DNA of 64,000 nt from Actinomycetota bacterium (GCA_021325435.1 JAJPHE010000135.1:1-64000), one strand, 5' to 3'; shown: positions 31,678 to 43,816, counted from the stretch's first letter. Program-made: numbers and translations. Notes: generated from the sequence alone by a model not told the origin.

Positions 31678-33480
31678 ATGGCGGCGATCACCGCAGACGC
31701 AAGGAGCACCACCAGAGGAACGGGCTGGCGCCTCCTCTGGGACATGACCGCCCGCAACCGGGCCGTGGTGGCCATCGGTGTGGTCATGGGCCTCATCTGG
31801 ACGGCGGCCCGGGTGGCCATCCCCAGCCTCACCGGCCGGGCCGTGGACGACGGCATCATCCGCTCCAGCCTCGGCCACCTGCTGATGTGGGCGCTGATCA
31901 TCGCCGGCTGCGGGGTGGTGCAGGCCAGCTGCTCGGGGTTGCGCCGCTACCTCGCCTTCAAGGTCTCCTACCAGGTCGAGACCGACCTGCGCGAGGCCAT
32001 GTTCGTGAACCTCCAGCGGCTGGACTTCCGCTTCCACGACCGGGCTCAGACCGGCCAGCTGATGGCCCGGGCCGCCACCGACCTGCAGCAGATCAACAGC
32101 TTCGTGGTGATGATCCCCATCACCATCGCCAACTTCCTCACCATCGTGTCGGTCGGCGCCGTCCTGTTCACCGTCAACGTCCGCCTGGCCATCATCTCCA
32201 TCGCCTGCCTGCCGTTCATCAACGTGGCGGCCAAGCGGTTCGCCAGCCGCATCCACCCGGTGTCGATGACCCTGCAGGAGGAGCTGTCCGGGCTGTCCAC
32301 GGTGGTGGAGGAGACCGTCACCGGCATCCGGGCCGTGAAGGGCTTCGGCGCCGAGGGCACCCAGCACCGCCAGCTCTCCGGCCAGGCCGACCGGGTCTAC
32401 GACCGGATCATGGACCTGGCCCGCATCCGGGCCTTCTTCATGCCCCTCCTCGACGTGCTGCCCGCCCTCAGCCTGGCCCTCGTGCTCTGGTACGGCGGGG
32501 TGCAGGTCCTCGACCACCACCTGAGCATCGGCCAGCTCGTCGAGTTCAACCTGTACGTGACGCTGCTCATCGTGCCGCTGCGGATGGTCGGCCAGATCAT
32601 TGCCCAGGCCCAGCGGGCGGTGGCCTCCTCCCAGCGGGTGAAGGAGGTCCTCGACGCCAACCCGACCGTGTTCGACGCCGACGACGCCCGCCCGCTGCCC
32701 CCCGGGGGCGGCGAGGTCCGCTTCGAGGACGTCAGCTTCTCCTACGGCGAAGGCGGCCGGGCCGTGCTCGACCGCTTCAACCTCACCGTCGCCGCCGGCG
32801 AGTCGGTCGCCCTGGTCGGATCCACCGGCTCGGGCAAGAGCACGGTGGCCCGCCTCCTCCCCCGGTTCTACGACCCCGACTCCGGACGGGTGGTCCTCGA
32901 CGACGTCGACGTGCGCCAGCTGCGCCTGGCCGAGCTGCGCCGGGCGGTGGGCATCGTCTTCGAGGACACGTTCCTCTTCTCCGACTCGGTGCGCAACAAC
33001 ATCGCCTACGCCGATCCCGAGGCCTCCGACGACGAGGTGCTCCGGGCGGCGGAGCTGGCCGGGGCGGCCGAGTTCATCTCCGAGCTGCCCGACGGGTACG
33101 AGACCCTGCTCGGCGAGCGGGGCTTCTCCCTCTCCGGCGGCCAGCGCCAGCGCATCGCCCTGGCCCGGGCCATCCTGGCCAACCCCCGGGTTCTGATCCT
33201 CGACGACGCCACCTCGTCGGTCGACGCCACCAAGGAGCACGAGATCCGCGGCGCGCTGGCCCAGGTGATGGAGGGCCGCTCGACCATCGTCATCGCCCAC
33301 CGGCCGGCGACCATCGCCCTGGCCCAGCGGGTCGTGCTGCTCGACGAGGGCCGGGTCGTCGCCGAGGGGACCCACGAGGACCTGCTCGCCACCTGCGGCC
33401 GCTACCGCGAGGTCCTGGCCCAGGCCGCCGCCATCGACGCCGCCCAGGCCGAGCTCGCCGGCGAGGGGGTGAGCCGCTGA
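31678..33480 (+). CDS. ABC exporter subunit A (degenerate Walker B)
   Basis: A 600-residue fused permease-ATPase with six membrane helices (about 25-310) and an ATPase domain from about 345. Walker A is GSTGSGKST and the signature LSGGQRQRIAL is canonical, but Walker B ends ILDDATSSVD, so the catalytic glutamate is aspartate. The H-loop IVIAHRPATI is present. This is one half of a heterodimeric exporter of the BmrCD or TM287/288 type. The frame starts earlier, but ATG 31678 opens the recognisable N-terminus. The next gene starts within its stop codon (TGATG). Confidence 0.93.
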   Translation: MAAITADARSTTRGTGWRLLWDMTARNRAVVAIGVVMGLIWTAARVAIPSLTGRAVDDGIIRSSLGHLLMWALIIAGCGVVQASCSGLRRYLAFKVSYQVETDLREAMFVNLQRLDFRFHDRAQTGQLMARAATDLQQINSFVVMIPITIANFLTIVSVGAVLFTVNVRLAIISIACLPFINVAAKRFASRIHPVSMTLQEELSGLSTVVEETVTGIRAVKGFGAEGTQHRQLSGQADRVYDRIMDLARIRAFFMPLLDVLPALSLALVLWYGGVQVLDHHLSIGQLVEFNLYVTLLIVPLRMVGQIIAQAQRAVASSQRVKEVLDANPTVFDADDARPLPPGGGEVRFEDVSFSYGEGGRAVLDRFNLTVAAGESVALVGSTGSGKSTVARLLPRFYDPDSGRVVLDDVDVRQLRLAELRRAVGIVFEDTFLFSDSVRNNIAYADPEASDDEVLRAAELAGAAEFISELPDGYETLLGERGFSLSGGQRQRIALARAILANPRVLILDDATSSVDATKEHEIRGALAQVMEGRSTIVIAHRPATIALAQRVVLLDEGRVVAEGTHEDLLATCGRYREVLAQAAAIDAAQAELAGEGVSR

Positions 33481-35357
33481 TGTGGTGGGGCCATGACGTA
33501 GCCCTCGAAGAGGACGACAAGCTCGACGCCGCCCAGGCCCGCCGGGTCCTGCGCCGCTCCATGAAGCTCATGCGGCCGTACCGGGCGGCCATCGTGGTGG
33601 CCACCCTCGTGCTGATCGGCTACACCGTCACCAGCCTGGCCGGGCCGTTCATCCTCCGCTTCGCCATCGACCATGCCCTGCCGCCCCGCCACCACAGCGT
33701 GCGGGTGATCGAGTGGGCGGCCGGCGTGTACGTCGGCTCCGCCTTCCTCATGGCCATCTTCGAGCGGGCCCAGATCGTGCTGGTGAACCAGGTGGGCGAG
33801 TCGTTCCTGCGCGATCTGCGGGTACGGGTCTTCCGCCACATCCTGTCGCTGTCGCTGTCCTTCTTCGACACCGAGCAGACCGGCCGCCTCGTGGCCCGCA
33901 TGACCCAGGACATCGACGCCCTCGAGCTGCTGGTGCAGCAGGGACTTCTCGTCTTCGTCACGAGCGGCTTGACATTCATCGTGGTGCTGTCGGTGATGCT
34001 CTACCTGTCACCGATCCTGTTCGCCGTGGCCCTGTTCACCCTGCCCTGGGTGATCAAGGCCAGCATCACCTTCCGTCGCCAGTCGAACGAGGCCTACCTC
34101 ACCGTGCGCGACAAGATCAGCCAGACGCTGTCCACCTTCCAGGAGTCGGTGGCCGGCATCCGGGTCGTGCAGGCCTTCGGACGCGAGCGCAGCGTCATCC
34201 GCCGCTTCATCAAGCACAACAACGAGCAGCTGGACGCCAACGTCCACGCCATCGCCGTGTCCGCCCGCTACTTCCCGATCCTCGAGTTCTCCGGGGTGGC
34301 CGGCACCGCCGCCATCGTGGGGGTGGGCGGTCTGATGGTGCACGCCCGCATGACGTCGCTCGGCACCGTCACCGCCTTCATCCTCTACCTCACCTTCCTG
34401 ATCGACCCGATCCAGCAGATCTCGACCCTGTTCAACCTGGTGCAGCAGTCAGGGGCCGCCCTGCACAAGCTGTACGGCCTGCTCGACACGCCCCGGGCCA
34501 TCGCCGAGCGCAAGGGCGCCGTCGACCTGCCCAAGCGGGGCGACATCGAGCTGCGGGGCGTCGACTTCGCCTACCGGCCCGGAGAGACCGACACCGTCCT
34601 CCATGGCGTCGACCTGGTGGTGGGAGCCGGGGAGCGGGTGGCCCTCGTCGGTCCCACCGGCGCCGGCAAGTCGACGGTGGCCAAGCTGATCGCCCGCTTC
34701 TACGACCCGGTGGCCGGCTCCGTCTCCTACGGCGGCGTGGACCTGCGCCACGCCACCGTGGCGTCCCTACGCGACCGCATCGCCGTCGTTCCCCAGGAGG
34801 GCTTCCTCTTCCACGGGACGATCCTCGACAACGTGCGCCTCGGCCGCGAGGGGGCCACCGACGACGAGGTGCGGGCCGCCCTGCGGCTGATCGGCGCCGA
34901 GGCCCGCTTCGACGCCTTCGCCGAGGGGCTGAGCACCGAGGTGCGAGAGCGGGGGTCGCGCCTGTCCGCCGGCGAGCGCCAGCTGGTGTCGCTGGCCCGG
35001 GCCGCCCTGGCCAACCCGGACGTGCTGATCCTCGACGAGGCCACCTCCAACCTCGACCCGGGGACCGAGTCCGAGGTGGAGGCGGCCATGTCCGCCCTGA
35101 TGGAGGGGCGCACGGTGATCGTCATCGCCCACCGCCTGTCCACCGCCGAGCGGGCCGACCGGGTGGCGGTGGTCGACGCCGGGCAGGTGCTCGAGGTCGG
35201 CACCCACGACGAGCTCATGACCCGGGGCGGCCGCTACGCCGCCCTCTACTCGTCATGGGCCGGCTCGGAGGGCGACTCCGGCGCCGCCGGCGACGGCTCA
35301 TCCGAGATCGACTTACGGGCCTCGGAGCGGGACAACCCCCGCCTGGCCGCCGGCTAG
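33480..35357 (+). CDS. ABC exporter subunit B (degenerate signature)
   Basis: A 625-residue partner of subunit A. It has six helices, then an ATPase with Walker A GPTGAGKST, Walker B LILDEATSNLD with its glutamate, and a non-canonical signature LSAGERQLVSL. Paired head to tail with subunit A this gives one competent site (Walker A/B of B with LSGGQ of A) and one degenerate site, as in known heterodimeric exporters. The C-terminal 45 residues are acidic and probably disordered. The ATG shares one base with the upstream TGA. The substrate is unknown, likely a drug or lipid. Confidence 0.93.
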   Translation: MWWGHDVALEEDDKLDAAQARRVLRRSMKLMRPYRAAIVVATLVLIGYTVTSLAGPFILRFAIDHALPPRHHSVRVIEWAAGVYVGSAFLMAIFERAQIVLVNQVGESFLRDLRVRVFRHILSLSLSFFDTEQTGRLVARMTQDIDALELLVQQGLLVFVTSGLTFIVVLSVMLYLSPILFAVALFTLPWVIKASITFRRQSNEAYLTVRDKISQTLSTFQESVAGIRVVQAFGRERSVIRRFIKHNNEQLDANVHAIAVSARYFPILEFSGVAGTAAIVGVGGLMVHARMTSLGTVTAFILYLTFLIDPIQQISTLFNLVQQSGAALHKLYGLLDTPRAIAERKGAVDLPKRGDIELRGVDFAYRPGETDTVLHGVDLVVGAGERVALVGPTGAGKSTVAKLIARFYDPVAGSVSYGGVDLRHATVASLRDRIAVVPQEGFLFHGTILDNVRLGREGATDDEVRAALRLIGAEARFDAFAEGLSTEVRERGSRLSAGERQLVSLARAALANPDVLILDEATSNLDPGTESEVEAAMSALMEGRTVIVIAHRLSTAERADRVAVVDAGQVLEVGTHDELMTRGGRYAALYSSWAGSEGDSGAAGDGSSEIDLRASERDNPRLAAG

Positions 35358-35398
35358 AGCGCCCGACCACCTCGGCGTGGACTGGTAGGCAGATCCGC

Positions 35399-35992
35399 CT
35401 ACCAGCCGGGCCGCCCAGCTTCGCCGGCCTGGTCCGCCCGGCCGGCCTGGCGCACCCAGATCATGCTCCTGCCCGTCTCCGCCGGCGCCGTCACCTCGTC
35501 GTCCTCGATGCGGTCGAGGCGGTAGCCGAGCTTGCGCGGGACCGCCTGGCTGGCCAGGTTGGCCTCGTCGCAGTGGATCTCCACCCGGTCCACGTCCGCC
35601 AGCCCCAGCGCCGCTTCGGTCAACACCCGGGCGGCGGCGGTGGCGACCCCCTGGTTCACGTGGCGGGGGTGGACCCAGTAGCCCATCTCGATGGCGCCGG
35701 GGCCGAGGCGGCGGTGCAGGCCGAACACCCCCACCACCCCGGCGACACCCTGGCGGGTGACGGCGTAGGTGAAGATCGATCCTTCGTCCCAGGCCTGGCG
35801 GCTGGCGGCTATCCGCTCGCGCTGGGCCTCCGCCCGGGCTTCGGACGGCTGGGCCCACGGCATCCACGGCCGCAGGTGGTCGAGGCTCTCCCCCACGGCG
35901 GCGGCGATGGCCTCGGCGTCGGCCTCCTGCTCCCGGCGCAGCACGATGCCGTCGCCGGCGTCGAGCCGCTCAGGGGGCCCGGTCGTGCTCAC
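35399..35992 (-). CDS. GNAT acetyltransferase (RimJ/RimL-like)
   Basis: A 197-residue N-acetyltransferase. The core has GIVLRREQEADAEAIAAAVG, VVGVFGLHRRLGPGAIEMGY, the acetyl-CoA loop HPRHVNQGVATAAAR and the C-terminal strand NLASQAVPRKLGYRLD. The RimJ/RimL subgroup acetylates protein N-termini or small amines. Its GTG overlaps the stop of the nitrile hydratase accessory gene by four bases, so it is the fourth gene of that operon; a link with amide or amine metabolism is possible but unproven. Confidence 0.88.
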   Translation of the reverse strand: MSTTGPPERLDAGDGIVLRREQEADAEAIAAAVGESLDHLRPWMPWAQPSEARAEAQRERIAASRQAWDEGSIFTYAVTRQGVAGVVGVFGLHRRLGPGAIEMGYWVHPRHVNQGVATAAARVLTEAALGLADVDRVEIHCDEANLASQAVPRKLGYRLDRIEDDEVTAPAETGRSMIWVRQAGRADQAGEAGRPGW

Positions 35993-36192
35993 CGAAAGCC
36001 GAGGCGGCCGACGGCCGACTCGAGGGCAGCGACGAAGGACTCCCAGTAGGGCCGCTCGGGGTGGGCCTGCAGCTCGGCGGCCAACGGCACCCGGACGTCG
36101 GCCCAGCGCAGCACACCCCGCTCCACCAGGGAACGGGCCAGGGCGAACCCCCGCAGCTGCCAGGGGGCGTCGAACGGGGCGTCGTCGGTCAT
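35989..36192 (-). CDS. Nitrile hydratase accessory protein
   Basis: A 67-residue protein ([20 protein letters not shown] then [20 protein letters not shown] and [15 protein letters not shown]) that resembles the N-terminal part of the nitrile hydratase beta subunit. Such small homologues act as metallochaperone/activator for cobalt insertion. It overlaps the alpha gene and the acetyltransferase by four bases each. The length is at the short end for the family. Confidence 0.8.
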   Translation of the reverse strand: MTDDAPFDAPWQLRGFALARSLVERGVLRWADVRVPLAAELQAHPERPYWESFVAALESAVGRLGFR

Positions 36193-36791
36193 GAGGGGAG
36201 CCGGGGCTCGCCGGTGCCGATCATCGAGTCACGGGTGACCAGGGCGGCCAGGTCCTCCTCCTCCATCCCCTCGCTTCCGGCCGGTCGACGGGGGACGACG
36301 AGGTAGCGGATCTCGGCGGTGGAGTCCCACACCCGGATCTCGACGTCGGGGTCGAGTTGCAGTCCCATCTCGGCCAGCACCGCCCGGGGCTCGCGCACCA
36401 TGCGGGCCCGGTACGGCGGACTCTTGTACCAGGCAGGGGGAAGTCCGAGGACCGGCCACGGGTAGCAGGAGCACAGCGTGCACACCACGGCGTTGTGCAC
36501 CCGTTCGGTGTTCTCCACGGCGACGACGACCTCGCCCTGGACCCCTCCGATTCCCAGTTCGGCCAGGGCGGTGGTGGCGTCGTCGAGCAGCCGCCGGCGG
36601 AAGTCCTCGTCGACCCACGCCCGGGCCACCGCCGCCGCCCCCAGGTGGGGGCCGACCTGATTCTCGTAGGTGTCGACGATGGCGTCGATGGTGTCGCTGG
36701 CGACCAGCCCGGCCTCGATCATCACCTTCTCGAGGGCGGCGACCCGCAGCTCGATGTCGGCCGGGGCCGAGTCATGTCCTTCGGCGGTCAC
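36189..36791 (-). CDS. Nitrile hydratase alpha subunit (cobalt type)
   Basis: A 200-residue subunit that converts nitriles to amides with its beta partner. The metal claw [11 protein letters not shown] has cysteines at 104, 107 and 109; the threonine in CTLCSC points to cobalt rather than iron (which has CSLCSC). [20 protein letters not shown] and [17 protein letters not shown] are family features. The GTG overlaps the beta stop by four bases and the gene overlaps the accessory gene by four. The order beta-alpha-accessory fits the cobalt group. Confidence 0.95.
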   Translation of the reverse strand: MTAEGHDSAPADIELRVAALEKVMIEAGLVASDTIDAIVDTYENQVGPHLGAAAVARAWVDEDFRRRLLDDATTALAELGIGGVQGEVVVAVENTERVHNAVVCTLCSCYPWPVLGLPPAWYKSPPYRARMVREPRAVLAEMGLQLDPDVEIRVWDSTAEIRYLVVPRRPAGSEGMEEEDLAALVTRDSMIGTGEPRLPS

Positions 36792-37453
36792 CCGGCGTCC
36801 TCCAGGTAGCTCTCCCACAAATCAAGGCCGACACGGTGGCCCGGCGCCCCCCACAGCTCCTCCGCCTCGAAGCGCACCGAGTACACCGCCTCACGACGGT
36901 CGGGGTCGCCGGCGACGCTGGCGTCCGGCAGCCGGAAGACGCCCCGGACCGCCTCCACCACCCCGACGGCGCCCCGCACGTAACGGGGACAGCGGGTGTG
37001 GGCCGAGACGATGTGGCGGCGCACCCGTACCCGGGCGCCGGGGGGCCAACGGGCGTCGGTGGCGGCGGCGGGCGGCGGCGGCGGAGTCGTCACCGCCGCC
37101 ACCAGGGCCACCGCCCAGGCCGGCTCGACGTGGTGGGGCACGGCCGCCGACGGGTCGGGCACCGCGGCCAGCTGGCGGCGGGCCTCGGCCAGCTGCTCCG
37201 GCGGCACGCCGGCCGCCTCGACCACCAGCGTCTCGATGGCGTGCAACCAGTGCTCGTAATAGGAGGTGGCGAGGTAGGCGGCCGGGTCCATGCGCTCGAT
37301 GGCGTGACGGAACCGGTCAGCGTCGACGCCCACCGCCGAGAAGTTCATGCCGAACACCCGCTGCTCCCAGCGGTGGTGGAAGACCGGCTCGTCGTCCTCG
37401 ACTACGACGGGGCCGAAGCCCTCCATGCCGCCGACGTCGTGGATGCCGTCCAC
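36788..37453 (-). CDS. Nitrile hydratase beta subunit
   Basis: A 221-residue subunit. The opening [16 protein letters not shown] and the C-terminal SH3-like domain ([20 protein letters not shown], then [10 protein letters not shown]) are hallmarks. A proline/alanine linker ([17 protein letters not shown]) joins the two. The longer frame adds 89 unrelated residues; the GTG at 37453 is chosen because the family sequence begins there and TAGGAT lies eight bases upstream. It is the first gene of a four-gene operon, divergent from the D-aminoacylase. Confidence 0.93.
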   Translation of the reverse strand: MDGIHDVGGMEGFGPVVVEDDEPVFHHRWEQRVFGMNFSAVGVDADRFRHAIERMDPAAYLATSYYEHWLHAIETLVVEAAGVPPEQLAEARRQLAAVPDPSAAVPHHVEPAWAVALVAAVTTPPPPPAAATDARWPPGARVRVRRHIVSAHTRCPRYVRGAVGVVEAVRGVFRLPDASVAGDPDRREAVYSVRFEAEELWGAPGHRVGLDLWESYLEDAG

Positions 37454-37461
37454 CGCCGCGC

Positions 37462-37467
37462 ATCCTA
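37462..37467 (-). promoter_or_regulatory. Leaderless-type -10 box (nitrile hydratase operon)
   Basis: On the minus strand TAGGAT ends eight bases before the GTG at 37453. The divergent gap to the D-aminoacylase is 85 bases. Confidence 0.4.
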
Positions 37468-37538
37468 GGGAGGCCCCCGGCGCAGTGGCGCGGAAGGCGT
37501 CCCATGGGTTTTGCTGGGAGTCGAGCCAGGGGGAAGCC

Positions 37539-39233
37539 ATGCACGATCTCGTTGTCCGCGACGCCGTCATCGTCGACGGGACCGGAGCACCGCCCCGGCA
37601 GGGGGACGTGGCCCTCGACGCCGGGCGGATCACCGCCGTCGGGGAAGTCGACGGGCGGGGACGGCGCGAGATAGCGGCCGACGGCCGGCTGCTGACCCCC
37701 GGGTGGGTCGACATCCACACCCACTACGACGGCCAGGCCACGTGGGATCCGGAGATGACGCCGTCGAGCTGGCACGGGGTCACGACCGTCGTCATGGGCA
37801 ACTGCGGGGTGGGCTTCGCCCCGGTGCGCCCCGGCGGCCAGGACTTCCTCATCGAGCTGATGGAGGGGGTCGAGGACATCCCGGGGACGGCGCTGCACGA
37901 GGGGATCGACTGGCAGTGGGAGAGCTTCCCCCAGTACCTCGACGCCCTCGAGGCCACCCCGCGGGTCCTCGACGTGGTGGCCCAGGTGCCCCACGCCGCC
38001 CTGCGGGCCTACGTGATGGGCGAGCGGGCCCACGAGGACGCCACCCCCGACGAGGTCGCCCGCATGGCCGCCCTGGTCGAGGAGGCGCTGGCCGCCGGGG
38101 CCGCCGGCTTCACCACCTCCCGCACGATCCTGCACAGCTCGCGCCACGGGCTGGTGCCAGGCACCACGGCCCCGGCCGACGAGCTGCTGGCCATCGGCGA
38201 GGCCATGGGCCGGGCCGGCCACGGGGTGTTCGAGACCGTCTCCGACACCACCGGCACCCCGGCCGAGCAGGAGTGGATGGAGCGGGTGGCCCGCCAGCCC
38301 GGCATCACCGTCACCTACGCCCTGGCCCAGGTCCCCGGCGACCCGAAGGGTTACCGGCGCCAGCTGGAGGGAGCGGCCCGCCTGCAGTCCGAGGGCGCCG
38401 CGGTGGTGCCCCAGGTGTCCTGCCGGCCCACCGGCATGCTGTTCGGGCTGCAGTCCTCGCTGCACCCGTTCATCACCCACGCGACCTACCGGGCCGTGGC
38501 CGACCTGACCCTGGCGGAGCGGGTGGCCCGACTGCGTCAGCCCGAGGCCCGGGCCGCCCTGCTGTCGGAGACCCCGGACACGGCCAACCCGATCGCCGTG
38601 TTCCTCATGTCGCGCTGGGACCAGATCTTCCCGCTGGGCGACCCTCCCGACTACGAGCCGCCGCCGTCGGCGTCGGTGGCGGCGGTCGCCCGGGGCCAGG
38701 GCCGCACCCCCCAGGAGGTCGCCCTCGACTGGCTGCTGGAGCGCGACGGCGAAGCCCTCCTCTTCGCCCCGCTGGCCAGCTACGCCGAAGGCGACTTCGG
38801 GGCCATCCACGAGATGATCACCCATCCGGCCACCACCCTCGGCCTGTCCGACGGCGGCGCCCACTGCGGCCTGATCTGCGACGCGTCGATGCCGACGTAC
38901 CTGCTGACCCACTGGGCCCGCGACCGCTCCCGGGGCGAGAAGCTGCCCCTCGAGACGGCGGTGCACCTCCAGACCGGCAGCACCGCCCGGGTCTACGGCC
39001 TGGGCGACCGGGGCACCCTCGAGCCGGGCAAGCGGGCCGACCTGAACCTGATCGACCACGAGGCGCTGCGCATCCACGCCCCCCGCATGGTGTTCGACCT
39101 GCCGGCCGGAGGGCGGCGGCTGGTGCAGGACGTCGACGGCTACGACCTGACGATCGTCGCCGGCACGGTCACCTACGAGAACGGCGAGCCCACAGGAGAG
39201 CGGCCCGGGCGCCTCGTCCGGGCCGGCCGGTGA
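37539..39233 (+). CDS. N-acyl-D-amino-acid deacylase family amidohydrolase
   Basis: A 564-residue amidohydrolase. [20 protein letters not shown] has the H-x-H metal site, then [17 protein letters not shown] with the family cysteine ligand, and [15 protein letters not shown] with a later aspartate. The C-terminal [18 protein letters not shown] is typical. D-aminoacylases and related enzymes release D-amino acids or cleave N-carbamoyl or amide bonds; the exact substrate is unknown. ATG 37539 follows GGGGGAAG. The gene is translationally coupled to the fucosidase and divergent from the nitrile hydratase operon. Confidence 0.9.
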   Translation: MHDLVVRDAVIVDGTGAPPRQGDVALDAGRITAVGEVDGRGRREIAADGRLLTPGWVDIHTHYDGQATWDPEMTPSSWHGVTTVVMGNCGVGFAPVRPGGQDFLIELMEGVEDIPGTALHEGIDWQWESFPQYLDALEATPRVLDVVAQVPHAALRAYVMGERAHEDATPDEVARMAALVEEALAAGAAGFTTSRTILHSSRHGLVPGTTAPADELLAIGEAMGRAGHGVFETVSDTTGTPAEQEWMERVARQPGITVTYALAQVPGDPKGYRRQLEGAARLQSEGAAVVPQVSCRPTGMLFGLQSSLHPFITHATYRAVADLTLAERVARLRQPEARAALLSETPDTANPIAVFLMSRWDQIFPLGDPPDYEPPPSASVAAVARGQGRTPQEVALDWLLERDGEALLFAPLASYAEGDFGAIHEMITHPATTLGLSDGGAHCGLICDASMPTYLLTHWARDRSRGEKLPLETAVHLQTGSTARVYGLGDRGTLEPGKRADLNLIDHEALRIHAPRMVFDLPAGGRRLVQDVDGYDLTIVAGTVTYENGEPTGERPGRLVRAGR

Positions 39234-40483
39234 CCGGGGCGGGTCGCTGGTTCGACCAGGCCCGCTTCGGCATGTTCGTCCACTGGGACCACGCCAGCCA
39301 GCAGGGCCTCGAGGTGTCCTGGCCGCTGGTGGGCGGGGTCTTCGCCCTGCCCCAGTCCCAGTCGGTGACGGTGGAGCAGTACCACTCGTCAGCGGCCACG
39401 TTCGACCCGCAGGAGTGGGATCCGGTCGCCCTGGCCCGTCTGGCCCGCCGGGCCGGTATGGGCTACGCCGTCCTCACCGCCAAGCACCACTCCGGCTACG
39501 CCATGTGGCCGACCAAGCTGTCGGACTGGTCGGTCGCCCGGTCCCCCTACGGGAAGGACATCGTCGCCGGCTTCGTGGAGGCCATGCGGGCCGAGGGGCT
39601 GCGGGTCGGGCTCTATTTCTCCCTGTCCGACTGGCACCATCCCGACTACCCGGCGTTCACCGAGGAGCACAAGCCCTACCGCTTCGGGGCCTCACCGCCG
39701 ATGCCCGACCCGGCCACCTGGGAGCGCTACCTCGAGTTCATGTTCGGCCAGGTGACCGAGCTGCTCACCGGCTACGGCGACATCGACCTCCTGTGGTTCG
39801 ACGGCGGGTGGGAGCGGCCCGACTGGCGTGCAGCCGAGCTGGAGGCGGAGATCCGCCGGCTGCAGCCCTCGATCATCCTGAACGACCGGCTGCCCGGCGT
39901 GGGCGACTACTCGACTCCCGAGCAGGCCGTGCCCCACGCTCCCCCGTCGCGCCCCTGGGAGACGTGCCTCACCATGAACCGGAGCTGGGGGTGGAACCCC
40001 GACGACCACGCCTACAAGTCGTCGCGGTCGCTCGTGCACACCTTGTGCGAGGTGGCCGGCAAGGGCGGCAACCTGCTGCTGAACGTCAGCCCCCGGGGCG
40101 ACGGAAGCCTCCCCGAGGAGCAGGTGGCCCGCCTGGAGGAGATCGGCGGGTGGATGGAGCACAACGCCGAGTCCATTGGCGGCACCGGCCCCGGCGTCGA
40201 CGCGGCCCAGTTCTACGGGCCCAGCACCCGGGCCGGAGACACGCTCTACCTGCATCTGCTGATGCGGCCCTATGACACGGTGGACGTCCGCCACCTGCCG
40301 GTGCGCCGGGTCCGGTCGGTACGCGAGCTGGCGTCGGGCCGCCCGCTCGCCTACCGGACCCACACCGGCATCCTCGAGGGGCTGATGGCCGACCCGCCGG
40401 GCACGGTCACCATCGAGGTCCCCGGCGACGTGGTCGGCGAGCTGGCCACCGTGCTGGCGGTCGAGCTGGCCCCGGCCGGCTGA
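39230..40483 (+). CDS. Alpha-L-fucosidase (GH29)
   Basis: A 417-residue GH29 enzyme without a signal peptide. [40 protein letters not shown] and the nucleophile in [10 protein letters not shown] are diagnostic; [20 protein letters not shown] is the end of the barrel, followed by a short beta domain. It removes L-fucose from glycans, here in the cytosol. The GTG overlaps the D-aminoacylase stop by four bases, an odd partnership. It converges with the transporter locus across 22 bases. Confidence 0.93.
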   Translation: MTGAGRWFDQARFGMFVHWDHASQQGLEVSWPLVGGVFALPQSQSVTVEQYHSSAATFDPQEWDPVALARLARRAGMGYAVLTAKHHSGYAMWPTKLSDWSVARSPYGKDIVAGFVEAMRAEGLRVGLYFSLSDWHHPDYPAFTEEHKPYRFGASPPMPDPATWERYLEFMFGQVTELLTGYGDIDLLWFDGGWERPDWRAAELEAEIRRLQPSIILNDRLPGVGDYSTPEQAVPHAPPSRPWETCLTMNRSWGWNPDDHAYKSSRSLVHTLCEVAGKGGNLLLNVSPRGDGSLPEEQVARLEEIGGWMEHNAESIGGTGPGVDAAQFYGPSTRAGDTLYLHLLMRPYDTVDVRHLPVRRVRSVRELASGRPLAYRTHTGILEGLMADPPGTVTIEVPGDVVGELATVLAVELAPAG

Positions 40484-40505
40484 GGCGCCAGGCCGGGCGG
40501 GTAGC

Positions 40506-41692
<1,187 letters not shown>

Positions 41693-41696
<4 letters not shown>

Positions 41697-43816
41697 TTGG
41701 CCCCCTCCAGGGTCGTGGCGCCGGTGAGGAACACCGCCCGCAGGATGTCGTCGCGGTCGAGCAGCTCGGCGGTGGGCCCGGTGAAGCGGACCTCGCCCTT
41801 CTCCATGAACACGGCCCGGGTCGAGAGGGTGAGGGCCACGTTGACCGACTGCTCGACGAGCACCACCGAGGTGCCCGAGGCGTGGAGGCGGCGGACCACC
41901 CCGAGCAGCTCCTCCACGACCACCGGCGCCAGCCCCAGGGACAGCTCGTCGATCATGAGCAGCTTGGGCTTGCTGATGAAGGCCTGGCCGAGGGTGAGCA
42001 TCTGCTGCTCGCCGCCGGAGAGAACGGCCGCCGGCTGGTCGTAGCGGCGGCGCAGGGCGGGGAACAGGTCGAGGACCTCCTCCCTGGCCGCCGCCACCTC
42101 GTCGGGCGGTCGCCGGCTGGCCCACACCGCCACCTCGAGGTTCTCGGCCACGGTGAGGCTCGGGAAGATGCCCTTGCCCCCGGGAACCTGGACCAGACCG
42201 AGGGCGAAGCTCTCCTCCGGCTCGAGGCCGGTGATGTCCTCCCCGTCGAAGAAGATGGCGCCGCCGTGGATGGGCACCAGGCCGGAGATGGCCCGCAGCA
42301 GGGTGCTCTTGCCGGCGCCGTTCGTGCCCAAGAGGGCGAGGATCTCGCCTTCGGCCACCTCGAGATCGACCCCGAACAGCACCTGCACCGGGCCGTAGCT
42401 CACATCGACGCCGCGCACCGACAGGATGGAGCGCTGGGCCATCTCCAGGCGGGCCTTGCGCATCTCGGCCGTGGTGGCCAGAACGGAGAAGGCGTGCTCG
42501 GTGTCAGATGTGACGAAGCGGTGCCCGGCTCGCAGGATGAAGCCGCCGATGAACCAGAAGGGGATGGTGGCCCCCAGGCCGTTGCGGATGTTGTGGTCGG
42601 CGATGGCCCCGAACACGATCTGGAAGGTGATCAGCCCGGCCACCAGGAACAGCAGCCCGAACGACAGCGACAGTGTCCGCACCCGGGCCGGGGACACCAG
42701 CGCCTGGACGGTGAGGAACGGCGGGTAGTAGAAGCCGCCCACGAAGTAGGCGGCCAGCAGCCCCACCACGGCGATCACCAGGTTGGGGGCGAAGGCCATC
42801 ACCAGCAGGCAGGGCCCGACGGCCAGCAGCGAGTAGCCGGCGAGCTTGAGCGGCTCGCCCAGGCCCTTGGCGATCCACGTGCGGGTCACTCGGCCCGACA
42901 TCTGGACCCCGACGAGGGCGGCGACCGCGCCCGCCCCGAGCAGGAAGCCCCGGTCGGCGCTGTTGATGTGGAACACCCGCTGGAAGTAGAGGGGTACGTA
43001 GGCCGACAGGGGGAGGAAGGCGGCCCCGATGGCCACATAGGCGGCGAACTGCCAGCGCAGCGTCTTCACCGCCAGCAGCATGCGCACCCCCCGGCCCAGT
43101 GGGACGGGTCGCTCATCGGCGGCGATCACCGCGGCGTCCTCGTTGTCGCTCTGGCCCCGCACGACCTTCGGCAGGCGGGTCGCCACAATCGCCATGGCCA
43201 GTATGGGCACGATCAGGATCAGGAACGCCACCCGCCAGCTGGACAGCCAGGCGACGACACCGGCGATGACCGGACCAGCGATCGAACCCCACCGCTGGGA
43301 GTTGTTGTGCATGGCGAAGGTCGTGGGCCGGGCCTGGGGCCGGTAGTAATCGGAGAGCAGCGACGGGTGAATGGTGCCGTTGACCAGGACCCCGAAGCCG
43401 TTGCCCATGCGGAACAGCACCAGAGCTAGGAGGCTCGGTGCCAGGCCGGTGGCGAACGAGAAGACCCCGGCGATGACCGCCCCGGCGACGACCAGCCGCT
43501 TTCTGGGCAGGCGATCTCCGTAGTACCCGAGGGGCACGGCCGCACCGAGGACGATCACCAGGTTGAGGGCGATGAGGTTGACGAAAGCCCGGTCGGTGAG
43601 GTGGAAGGCGTTCTTGATCTCGGGGGCGAGCACACCGAAGGCGGCGGTGTCGAACTCGTCGAAGAAGTAGATGAAGAACAGCACCACCAGCGGGAACGCA
43701 AGGGCGCCGAGGGTGGCGGCGGTGAAGCGACCCCGCAGCCAGCCCACCGGATCGGCCCAGGGCCGGGGCGGGTCGGGCTCGGTCACCGCGGCGGGGGTGG
43801 CGGTGAGGTCGATCAT
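41693..43816 (-). CDS. MFS carrier fused to LivF-like ABC ATPase
   Basis: A 707-residue fusion. Residues 30-440 form a twelve-helix MFS carrier with the conserved loop GYYGDRLPRKRLVVAGAVIA and HPSLLSDYYRPQARPTTFAM. After a short helix (TTAEMRKARLEMAQRS) follows a complete LivF ATPase from about 465: Walker A LLGTNGAGKSTLLRAISGL, signature LSGGEQQMLTLGQAF, Walker B LLMIDELSLGLAP. No stop or frame change separates the parts. The ATG overlaps the permease stop by four bases. It may couple or regulate a proton-driven carrier with a LIV-type ABC importer; the function is untested. Confidence 0.9.
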
